NCBI GenBank assembly: GCA_029204225.1
Contig: CM055108.1
Span: 3,457,547 to 3,521,546 of the forward strand
Direction of reading: 5' to 3'
From: Diphasiastrum complanatum
Lineage: Eukaryota > Streptophyta > Lycopodiopsida > Lycopodiales > Lycopodiaceae
Length of the DNA stretch: 64,000 bases
Position numbers and translations under genes: made by a program. The notes below the pieces were generated by a model, which did no database searches, was not told the DNA's origin, and was given only the letters and a program-made list of their open reading frames with translations. Each line of letters starts with the position of its first letter. Within the stretch, counting starts at the first letter, position 1. Of the stretch, positions 11,857 to 21,753 are shown piece after piece.

Positions 11857-12290
11857 GAGAGGATTGTAGGTCTCGAGTACTCCTAGGACTCTAGGTCCTC
11901 TTAAGAATGTGATAATGAGTGTGCTTTTTGTGTATATACAAACATGAGTGTGTTCTAATGTGTTATGTATGAGTTGTAGGTTTGTGAGCTAGCCTTTGGA
12001 ATAAAATGTAGGTCATGGTAATTAAAGAGGACTGTAGGCCTCAACTACAATGCCTCCAAATCCTCTAAAGAATGACATGATAATGAGTGTGTTTTGATGT
12101 ATTATGCATCACGGGCAAGCCTCTGGACTTATATGCCATTTTAAGCTAGTAGTTTAAGAGGGTTGTAGGCTTCAACTATGGGGCCTTCACCTCTAAAAAA
12201 TGAGAATGACTGAGTTTCAATGGGTTACGCATGAGTCCGAGGCTTGTAGCCAGCTTTTGAGATGAAGCTTAGGCTAGCATTTAGCTCAAA
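11857..12290. repeat. Diverged tandem repeat, about three units of 130-170 bases
   Basis: Recurrent order in each unit: GAGG(A)TTGTAGG with CTCAACTA, a CCTCTAAAGAATG-like block, GATAATGAGTGTGTTTTGAT, a GGTTATGCATGAGT-like block, then GAGGCTTGT and AGCCTTTG. Units start near 11857, 12026 and 12157. No conserved reading frame. Confidence 0.7.
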
Positions 12291-12599
12291 CCCTAAGTGA
12301 TGGAGCCTCTATGCTAGCAATAATCTCTTTCTATTTATCGAGGTAGCTATCATAATGTACCTGCTGTTCATGGTCACCCTTTCTTGACCCAATTGTATCA
12401 CATTTCTCATCCTACATGCTTTTTATATATCAATGTAGTTATCATAATCTACTTGCTAATCCCTTGAAGCTCCTCGACCCAATTGTCTCACATTTCTCCT
12501 CCTAGATGTTCCAAAGCGATAACCAAGTTTCCTACTTCTACAATATCAAAAGGCTAATGTTATTGAATATCACACACACGTGTCGTTGCTAAATAATAT
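12291..12599. other. Intergenic, nothing recognised
   Basis: AT-rich. A duplicated phrase (CCAATTGT then CACATTTCTC near 12395 and 12480) suggests a decayed short tandem repeat. Confidence 0.4.
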
Positions 12600-13076
12600 T
12601 TGTATTTTTTAAGGAGATTTATTCCTCTAAACAAAAACTTTGTGGAAAAACATAGTGGCCTTGCCATCATGGTGGGATTTTGGATATTGAAAAGTCATGA
12701 GCAAAAATATCTAGTTAGGAAGGATGCACGAAAAATCACCACTTATTTTCAAAACATCATTGTCATAAGAATAATTCATAAAGGTTGGGTTTTTCTTTGC
12801 TCAACTCAATGTCTAAAGTTTGTTTCATATTCTACAAATGGATAGGGACATGAGAAGATTCCAAAAAGACATGAAAAAACACTTTACATGTCTTTTGAGG
12901 TAGTTGAGCTCAATAATAGTTGGAAATTTGCCCAAGTAGACTCAAGCTTGGATCTTGGTTGTTACATGAGTGAATGTTTGGAGAATTGTGGTCCATTTAA
13001 TTTTGCATTAATTAGTGAATTAGCAAATCTATTAGATGCACAAATGTACAAGTACAAAAAGATTTATTTGGATAAC
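12600..13076 (+). pseudogene. Unrecognised ORF with one internal stop
   Basis: One frame stays open from 12600 to 13076 except for a single TAG at 12843. The reading includes LVRKDARKITTYFQN before the stop and MSFEVVELNNSWKFAQV and ISELANLLDAQM after it. Amino-acid composition looks protein-like. I do not recognise the family. It may be a transposase relic. Confidence 0.35.
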
Positions 13077-13599
13077 TAAAAAAGCATGGTATTTTCAAGA
13101 AGGCCTCAATGGGATGTTGTGTAGAGAATATCTAGCTAGCATACACAATACCCCACATGGTAGTTATCCATAAACTTAAAACAAGGTCATTTGCATGTTC
13201 ATCGGACCTCAGATTGCATGAAATATCATGCGTGGAATCCGCATGTGTGACATTCCAATTCTTCAACATATGGCAAGACAATGACCAGTAGAAGTCAAAT
13301 TTTAAATTGCATGGGAGGTTCACAAGTGGCTCTATATGTGGGAGGTTCACATGTGGCTCTATATCTATGCAAGTTGACTCTGGATAGTAAGTGGTGGATT
13401 TTGCAAAATAATCGCCATGTGTGGAACTTTCAAGCGATTTTTTTCCTTTTACAAAAAAACTCAAAAACGTTGTGGTATATTATAGGACCTTGCCTCTATG
13501 ATGGTAATTTGAGTTGTAGAGGTTTGAAATTTTTTAATTATCATTTAGTAAGATTGAAGAAAAGTGTTGGAAGATCTTTGTGCCATTAGAGTGTCCAGT

Positions 13600-14506
13600 G
13601 AAGGCAAATGTAAATAAATAACAAGAGCTCTGACAGCCTCGCCTTGTAAGTTGTGTAATTAAATAAGTCAAACATCGCATAATGGTGCAATGTACTTGCA
13701 TGACAAGTGTCGATTATTGTAATATGCCAATGAGCATAAGTAGTGTAATGCAGTTTTTAGAAGAAGATGTGCCCCAAAGTACATTAGAAACTCATGTGGT
13801 AGTCCAATCAAAAGAAATACCTTAAAAATTTGTGAAAGCTCCAGTTAGAGAAATGTAAAAACTAAGTCAACTTAAACTGTAATGCGGCTTAGTATGCACC
13901 AATGTTCTTATAGCACAATAAATTTTGGAGCCAACTATATAAGAAATGAACTCCTTGTATTTGGGTTCTCCAAGCTCATTTGTTAATAATAAGAGTTGGA
14001 GTTTTTGCCTATTGAATTTTATGTGAATTTGTGAGAAAAATAGTGAAAGACAGAGAGGAGAGAGTTGTGAGGTTTATATTTTGGTTCTTGCTTATGTTGT
14101 TACCATCTCCATTACACATGTATGATACCTATGCGCTAGCCATTATTAGTGTCTTTGTGTTGTTCTTTAGGTTCCACTAAAGCTTCTTGACAAAGTAATA
14201 GCATGCCCCCTTGTCGTAAGACATTATGGTCGTAGGAGCAGGTTTTTGCGATCCTCAAGAGCTACGATGGAGTTGAAGCAACCAAGGAGTGGATTAGTGC
14301 ATAGGAAGATCTACTTTCATGCTCTTTCACTCTAGTTTCCCTCTTCTCATCTTTTCTTGTTCTAGCATGCTCATAGATGTTAGAATGATCCAAAGAGACT
14401 TTTATTCATTTCAACTCTTTGTTGATATGCGTATTATGCTGCTGTGAATACTATAAGTGTCCTAATTTCTATTGACATTTGCATGAACATTATGTTTGCA
14501 ATGTAG
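13600..14506. other. Intergenic, possible LTR-like promoter
   Basis: Contains ACTATATAAG near 13934 and a purine-rich GACAGAGAGGAGAGAG near 14050, which could belong to an old LTR. No terminal repeat pair was identified. The coiled-coil exon of the transposase-like gene is absent here, so copy 2 is truncated at its 5' side. Confidence 0.35.
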
Positions 14507-16284
14507 ATCAGCATTGGTTGCTGAAGACCATTTGGCCGATGAGATTTCCATTAGAAACTCACTAGGTTCTATCTTGACTTCTAAATTTATGAAATCAATG
14601 TTAAACAATAACAAAATGAAAAAGATTAAGGCTTCAATTACTGATAGCATTATGAATGAGGATGGAAAAATATTAGACACTACATTGGTTTAGAGGGCAT
14701 GTGATTTTTCTAGCATCAGTAGAGAAGCATATGCAACAATGTTTAAGATGATACAGGAGACATCTGCACAAGTAAGTATTAAGAAGTTTCCAATCCCACA
14801 ACCATTTCATCTTTTTTAAAAAAGAGATGTTAAACCAAGGTATGCAGACAATAGTTGGCTCGAAAGGAGAATGTCTAGCATATAACAATTCTAACAATTT
14901 ATTTATTGATATTAATCAGCTACTAACATTCATCATAAATTTTCATGGTATTACAAACGAGAATGTCAATAACAAGTTGATAGTTGTTCTCAAGTTAGAT
15001 GAGTCTGAAATTATAAAAGGACAAAAAATGGAGAGAGTCAGTTTTAGACTCAAAAGGCCTCAACTTCAATGTTCAATCAGAAAATGATATCTGGTGGTTG
15101 GCAGCATTTCAGGTATAGCAGTTCCTTCGCATAATCAATAGGGATAATCATATTGATATGGATTTCATTTGACAAACATTCTCTGTGTTAATATTATGAG
15201 GCTAAATCACGTTTTTGTTTTCTCTTATAGGGAATGAAAGAAGACCATGACATTCTCTCATGGATATTTAATAGAACGTCATATCCTGCCACCATAAAAA
15301 AATCACGTGGAGGGAGTTCCACTCGATATTTCTGGAATTGGCACTTTCAACATAGAATGGCATTTAGCATGAGATCTGAAGACATTAAAATGTATGTTCA
15401 ATGTATCCCATGGCGCTAACTCTAAACACCCTTGTTTGTACTGCATGAAGACAACAAAAGACATGACAAGGAGTATAAGAATATCAAGAGATCGAGAAGA
15501 TCCTAATTGGAAACCCATACTACCGATTCCTCTTCAGAATGTTATATCCGTACATTGCATGCAGAGGTGCATATAATAGAAAAAATAATATATCTTCACA
15601 TCTTGTTTGCATGGAATTCCGAGCCAGAGGCATTTGTGAAGAGGATGTGTTGTCTAAAGCAAGTTTACATAAAGGCCACGTTAAAATAAAAAAAGACGAC
15701 AAGCTATCAGGTAAAACATGAAATATTCCATGCAAGCCGAGCATTGGAGGATCCAAAGCTCGAAGATTTTTATCAAATTATAATGGGAAACAATTCAAGA
15801 TTCAATACTCGGTTTGGAAAGAGATTATAGCTACAATTCAAGAATTTGAAGAAGAAAGTTTTACCCGTATACACAAAGCAGAAGTCTGGAAAAAAATTAG
15901 ACAACATGGTGAAATACTTGAGAAAAGATAAATTTTCAAATACTGATGTACAAATGATACATAAAACAACTAGTGAATTTGTGGATTTTGTTCGAAGCGC
16001 ATGGAGTGTAGATCATATAACACATTATATGGTAAGATTTCGATGTTACACTACTATAGACAAATATGTGCAATTAATTTACATACTTTTGGTACTGATT
16101 TAGATTATGTTTTTATGACATGCAGCACATATTACGACATCATGCGACATTCTTTGCAAGAAATAGCGGAAGTCTTAGCATATGGTCATCACAAGGAATG
16201 GAAAAATCTCATTGGCAAGCAAGAGCGGCATTTTATAAAAGTACACAACATGGTGGGACTAGCACAAAGAACAGCTATATATAA
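14507..16284 (+). pseudogene. ORF-A copy 2: DDE-transposase-like gene, 5'-truncated
   Basis: Exons by homology with copy 1 and splice signals: 14507-15112 (CAG/GTATAG donor), 15231-16031 (CTTATAG acceptor, ATG/GTAAGA donor) and 16126-16284 (GACATGCAG acceptor). Exon 1 has RSALVAEDHL, ACDFSSISREAYA and LKLDESEIIKGQK. Exon 2 has IEWHLA then a TGA in place of the G codon, DLKTLKCMFNVSHGANS, CLYC, SVWKEI and HITHYM. Exon 3 reads HILRHHATFF, SGSLSIWSSQGMEKSHW, KSTQHGG. The HxxxxH pair is followed 20 residues later by E. With the upstream D and CxxC this is the order seen in RAG1/Transib-type DDE enzymes. Several frameshifts and stops are present (after V at 14693, for example), so this copy is dead. 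It converges on ORF-B copy 2, 74 bases away. Confidence 0.55.
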
Positions 16285-16357
16285 CAACTTTTCCAATGGT
16301 TTTACAGAAGAATCCAAATTTGTCATAATACATTTACAAAGTAAAATTGAGCAAAAT

Positions 16358-17220
16358 CTACTCTGCTTCCGATACTTTCTCTAATGAAAGTTGCAACTTT
16401 GAATCATGCAACAATTTCTTTCTTTTGTATGGATCCAAGAGCTCATAGTTTTCATGCTTACTCAGATCAACGTAGGCAACATACAATGCAAAAGGAGATG
16501 ATCTGAGCATGGAATTCACTGGTCCATATCCTAAAATTTTAAGTGCAATAGTTTTCTTTACAAAAATTATTCTATTCGTCTTCTTAAAATCATGTCCTCC
16601 AAGAAAATGAGACAGTGCCTTGATTGCCATAATCATTGTCTCACCATGTTGATGAAACTTTGAATGGGCAACACTTATCTCATTATTCTTGAAGAACTTC
16701 AGATAATGCCCCAGTGCATGATCTCTTGAAAATTCTCCAGCAGAAGATCTATGCCCTCCTCGACCAATTGTGAAATCATCAAGGAAAATTGTTTCCTGAA
16801 ATGAAAAAATCCAAAGTAAGCTCCAGTATATAATCTGACATAACGAATTTACTAGTACATAATAAGATACAAAACTTACACATTCGGCTTTGTCTTCCTT
16901 GATTACTGTCTCTCCATCAATATTATGTCCACCTTTCGATGTCAATATAGTTGGTGAATAGATAGTTGGTTTTGGAAAACCAAGCTGACTCTGAATCCGA
17001 GAAACTCTTCTTCAGAAGGTAGATCATCTTCTTTATTGCGCATGCCCTCCACAACCATTTTCAAGCAATCTTTTCCCGAATAAAACTCATCATTATTTAC
17101 ATCGTCAACACTAGGGAAAATATCATCAACATCAAAATCAATTATATTTGAAAATTCATTAAGCTCTTTGCTCTAAATGCAAAGAGTCTCAGCTTCAGTG
17201 AAATCAAAAAGATCCGATAT
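16358..17220 (-). pseudogene. ORF-B copy 2: unknown element-encoded protein
   Basis: Minus-strand homologue of 198-971. The upstream exon (about 17220-16880) reads ELNEFSNIIDFDVDDIFPSV, then DLPSEEEFLGF, a one-base frame change, and GGHNIDGETVIKEDKAE, ending at a GTAAGT donor. After CATTTCAG the second exon (16797-16358) reads IFLDDFTIGRGG, GHYLKFFKNNEISVAHSKFH, MAIKALSHFLGGHD, IIFVKKTIALKILGY and LLDPYKRKKLL. The intron position matches copy 1. The acidic N-terminal half and basic C-terminal half could suit a DNA-binding accessory protein (inference). No known domain recognised. Confidence 0.55.
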
Positions 17221-17910
17221 ATCCGATATTGTCAAAAAAGAATAATTATTTATATTATAAGTAGGCAATGTGATAAGAGATTTATTAGAAGGAAAAAGGG
17301 TGTTGGTAGTTCTAGGGCCAATCAAAGATGTCCTATTTTGTGCAGGATCCTCGTATCAATAAAAAACGTTTTTATATCTACAGTCTTTGACATTTTGTAC
17401 CATTGGAAGAAGCAGCTTCAGAAGTCGAAGGGCCAGCTTTCGAATCGTCAGAAATGTTCAACAAAAAAAAAATGCAGACTAAAACTCAACAAATCTACAA
17501 TTTTTATTGTGAATTGGACAATCATCTACAGACTTGAAATCATTGCTAAATTCATGAAAAACAGATAGCAGACTAGAATCAAAATTAGACATTTCAACAA
17601 AAAAAAATACAGAAGAAAGATTTTGAATATCTCTCTCAGACGTAGAATGCAGGTTAGATCAGAACCTCAAGGCCCTATGCGCTCGAAAGAGATGTCAGAA
17701 AATTGAATATCGAATCCGAGCATGAGTACAAAGAACAGACAAGAAAGAAAACGTAAGGCGCGCTTGAAAGCGATATCAGAGCAGGCAGTATCGGATCCAG
17801 ACGCAAGTATGTTAACAGATCATAAACAGAAGAAAAGTGTGCGCTTGAAATTGATATTCGGCACAGAAATCAGAAAATTTACGTGAAAATCCGCACCAAA
17901 AATAACCTAT
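17221..17910. other. 5' flank of ORF-B copy 2
   Basis: AT-rich with short open stretches (NVSDDSKAGPSTSEAASSNG on the minus strand near 17420) that may be a further acidic/serine-rich upstream exon. Not resolved. Confidence 0.35.
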
Positions 17911-18187
17911 TTATATATAAAAAATTCACACGTGTGGAGGAGGTCCAAAAGGACACGTGGTGTCGTGTGATTCATCGTGAATATTCTGTTGTACAAAGAA
18001 TGATTGATCTAACATTTGTCACGTGCAGAATGCCACATGTTGCAATATGATTCGTGCATGTGTCCTATACCACGTGGCCTCATTATGACGTCATAATGAT
18101 TTGAACAAAAAATACACATGGATCAGTTAGATGTCGCCACATGTCTGAAGCCATTTTTTTCACACGTGCAAAAATTTTCTATATATA
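17911..18187. promoter_or_regulatory. Bidirectional promoter with five G-boxes and a CRE palindrome
   Basis: Lies between divergent ORF-B copy 2 (minus) and gene C (plus). CACGTG occurs at 17928, 17954, 18020, 18071 and 18163. CATTATGACGTCATAATG (18081-18098) is a perfect 18-base palindrome centred on TGACGTCA. TATA-like boxes are TTATATATAA (17911-17920) and CTATATATAC (18178-18187). CACGTG and TGACGTCA are classic plant bZIP/bHLH sites. Confidence 0.65.
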
Positions 18188-18572
18188 CCACCTCGAAATT
18201 TTCATTTTTTCTCACAAACTTTTCGTTTTTTTCTCACAATATCGCTCTAAAGCACGCTCTCTGTTCATTCTTCATCCACCATCACTCCCTGCGCTCGAGA
18301 CCGATACCGATGTATTGCCAATATTGCTTTTGAGCGGGATAGGATCAGACTTGCCAACTACCTCAAGGAGGAAAAGGAAGCAGGATGTCCCTAAGAAAGC
18401 TGGATCTCGAAGGCCAGCTGCTTCCCTTCCTCCTAGAGTTATCCCTGGCAAGAGACCCCGCATATTTCTGAGCTCTGAATCATATGCTGGAGAATCTGAT
18501 TCAGACCAAGAATCACCCTCTCGTCCTCGTGTTATTCGTCCAGCTCCTTAGAAGGATTCTTCACCAAAAGTG

Positions 18573-19385
18573 ATGATTACCCAAGAGGAGCTCGACAAAA
18601 TAACCGAATGTGTCTATGTCTCTTTCTCTCCCTGTACATAATCTTTTTGTCAAAATTTGCTCGACAATTATTTTGATTTCTTTCTTCCAGATTCAAATAG
18701 AAGCTATAGATCAGGTCCCAAATTTTGTGCAGAGTTAAAAGAAAAAACACCAGAGATTATAGATGTTATTGTGGAAGCCGGCGGAAAGTTTTGCCAGCAT
18801 AGTATTATATTTCATCGAATGCAGTCTAGTGCAAAATTTTATTTGATTCCATATGAGAATAAGTAAGGATTGCTAGTTTGCTTTTGTTGCTTTAATTTGG
18901 ATGATTACTCCTGTTCAAATGGATTCTAATTTTTATTTTGATTATTGCAGTCGACATTGGAGCCTGAACATTCTTTCTGTAAGAATAAATAAGGAGAGAG
19001 TATCAAATTTTCTATCTGGTAAAAGTAAACTCAGCTAATAATACACATAGAGAATTTGATTCTCTACTTCATGATGTCGTTTGGAAAATATCGACAACGG
19101 CGACCTCAATTGGAGAAATTACCATTAAATCTCTCAAGGTATATTCAATTTATCTCTTATATGTGTGAAGAATTGAAAAAGATTATCTATGTTAGATATA
19201 GGGGTCTTATGTTTTTCACATCAAGCATCTAGGTGCAGGATGTTGATAGGAACAAATATGGCATAGATGGCAAATTATGCATTTCCACTTGTAATGTCAC
19301 TATTGAGCCAATACCAACACGTGTAAAATGTTCCTTATACAGTCGTCATGAGTCAAATGCTTTCTTTGCCCAAATTTTACATTGA
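18573..19385 (+). CDS. Gene C: unrecognised five-exon gene, possibly element-encoded
   Basis: Exons 18573-18609, 18691-18862, 18951-19018, 19053-19138 and 19233-19385 join with consistent phase to a 171-residue product from ATG 18573. Donors are GTGTCT, GTAAGG, GTAAAA and GTATAT, and acceptors end TTCCAG, TTGCAG, TAGAG and TCTAG. Readable blocks: GPKFCAELKEKTPEIIDVIV, FYLIPYENNRHWSLNILSV, LLHDVVWKISTTATS, NVTIEPIPTRVKCSL. The same frame upstream, past one TAG at 18549, reads a nuclear-signal-like TSRRKRKQDVPKKAGSRRP and an acidic serine patch, which may be the true N-terminus lost to a stop. The RHW block loosely recalls Ulp1-type proteases, but the catalytic set is not visible. No function assigned. 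Confidence 0.45.
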
Positions 19386-20963
19386 TGATTTCTTCTCCTA
19401 CCTCCAATTTCAACATTATTAATCTCCTTTGCAAAAGGCTCATGGAAAGGACAATATTATATTGGCAAGGTTGAAGCATACTCTTTTCTCCTATATACCA
19501 AATCAAATTCTTTGCTACTTATATCTTGAATGAAATCTATGCATGCCTCATTGTGAGTAAGTACAATATCATGTTCTATAGTGCTTGGTAACAAATAAAA
19601 AACCATAAACAATGATATTGTCTTTAGCAATTCTTAATAATAGGTGTGGTTCTTTCAATAGGGCCATGTCAATGTATGCATTCCCACAAGCTACAGGCTT
19701 TAGCAATCATGTAGAACTTTATTCTCATCTCAAAAAATACATAGCACTTTTTCCCATCCTTTGAGATAAATCAATTGAATGAACTTGCTTTGAATTGAAT
19801 TTGGAAAACTATTTCCAAGTTATACTAAGTCCACGATTCCATATCAGCAAAATTCAGAAGTAGTCTATACATGATGGTAGTCAAGGATAACATTGCAAAC
19901 CATATCCAAAGTTAAGACCTCCACACTATCACAAAGAGGTTCATAAACATCCCCAAAGATCGCATGGCATAAAATAATGAATGAAGAAAATGTTCGCAAT
20001 TTTCTATTTGCAACCAAAAGCTTAAATATCTAGAAACTCATGAAATCTGATTCATCTAGACCTAAGGACACAGAGAACATCCAACAAATTTGTCCACGAG
20101 ACAAACCTTTCATCAGAAAATTCGAACTTAAATATTCATGACTAAAAACAAAAACAAGAAAACATGTCCTCTTGTATATTGTATGTCTCGCCTGAAGTTT
20201 ACAAGCCAATAGTAAAATCTTATAAGGTGCTAAAAATGCAAACATCAATTAAATAGTTTTGATTACCATTGGACAACCATTGGACAAACAAAATTTGCTA
20301 CACATACTTGGTTTGCAATTTTTAAAAACAAAGTGAAATGAAATTGAATTTCATTAAGTACTTAGGTAATCTAAATGCTGATTTTCAATGTAATTAGTAA
20401 TTTCTACCTCTTCTTTTTGAGAAAACTGACATGGTTGTCCTGAACATAGATGACCACTTAGAATTAGCTCTTTTTGTGAGGCACTAACCTAGAAGATTAA
20501 CCATGAGATAATTCAGCTCAAAAAACCTTTTGAAATTCATTTATGATCTTATCCTTTCCAGTTCACTCCCAATGTAAATCCACTGAGTTAAGAATTCTAG
20601 AAAATTTACAACTATTTAGGTACATTTCAGAATAATCCAAAATGGGTAATGCAAACAAAGAATAAGCTTCATATTGTGAATCATTAAACATTTGTATTAT
20701 ATTAGGAATTGAAGCCATCTTAGATGTGTGAAAGAAAAGTACAATTACAACCATAAATGGATTCATTCAATCCACAAGAGTGATTGGTTGCATTATTATC
20801 AACATCTCCGTCACAATGTAGATCTATAAGAAGAGCAATCTAAAGCAAAGTGTTAATGATCGAATAGGCTTCATACATGTGAAACACAACCTCCTGTATG
20901 GACATAGACCTCAAAGCAAAGTAATAACACTAATTAAAGCATTGGATCCACCAAAATGCATGT

Positions 20964-20966
<3 letters not shown>
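19386..20966. other. Intergenic, nothing recognised
   Basis: AT-rich. Only short scattered ORFs without family features. Confidence 0.5.

Positions 20967-21021
<55 letters not shown>
20967..21021. repeat. (GA)n microsatellite
   Basis: About 27 uninterrupted GA units, 55 bases, downstream of the SEC14-like gene. Confidence 0.97.
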
Positions 21022-21024
<3 letters not shown>

Positions 21025-21753
21025 ACAATTGAAGTATATACAAAAAGCTTGAGGCTTGGACAAACCTGACCTATTTCAAACATGTAAAAAAGTATATTTA
21101 GTTCCTTTTGCTCCTCCTAAGGTCTCACACAAATCTATGACCATCCAATCAAATTGCACCTCTTCAAAAAAACTAGAATCTAGGAAAATGCATTCTAACT
21201 TGGAAAACTTTGCTATTTGCCTTAATGGCTCTTGGGATGATGTACAAGCTAAAATGTAGAAGTCGAGTTTTAGTAAATTCAACTTTGAAAGTTGGGTACA
21301 TTGAATTTGTGATGATTGACATTGCTTTTTCTCTGGTCTCAGTGCTTGACTTGTTGGATCCTTGACTCTTCACACAGTTACTTCTGCAGCATGAAGAGGC
21401 AATTCTTTGATGTACATGTATGATGTCTCATTTGGTTAGAAAACACCTGGGCCTAGCATGGGGTTTGGATAAAGGAGTCAGTGCTTCTTAGTGTCAGTTA
21501 ACATAACTATTCCTTTTAGCTCATTATAACACTGGTCATAACTTATAATCTACCACATCAATATACTACAACAATATCATCTGCCAGAGTTCATCTTGAA
21601 GCTTTCAACAAGCTCGTATTCCTGCACTCACATATTTTACTTGCAACTGGACAGCAATTTTTGCAACATAGTTGAGCCACCATATTTCAAAAATGACGAG
21701 ATTTTCAAGAGCACATAATTATTTCTCTTTCAGCTTGTAGCTATCACACAAAT
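21022..21753. other. 3' flank of the SEC14-like gene
   Basis: No gene supported. Probably 3' UTR and intergenic DNA. Confidence 0.5.

Noticed and set aside
14507-16284. Firm assignment of ORF-A to RAG1 or Transib
   Set aside because: Only motif order and spacing agree; without an alignment the superfamily stays open.
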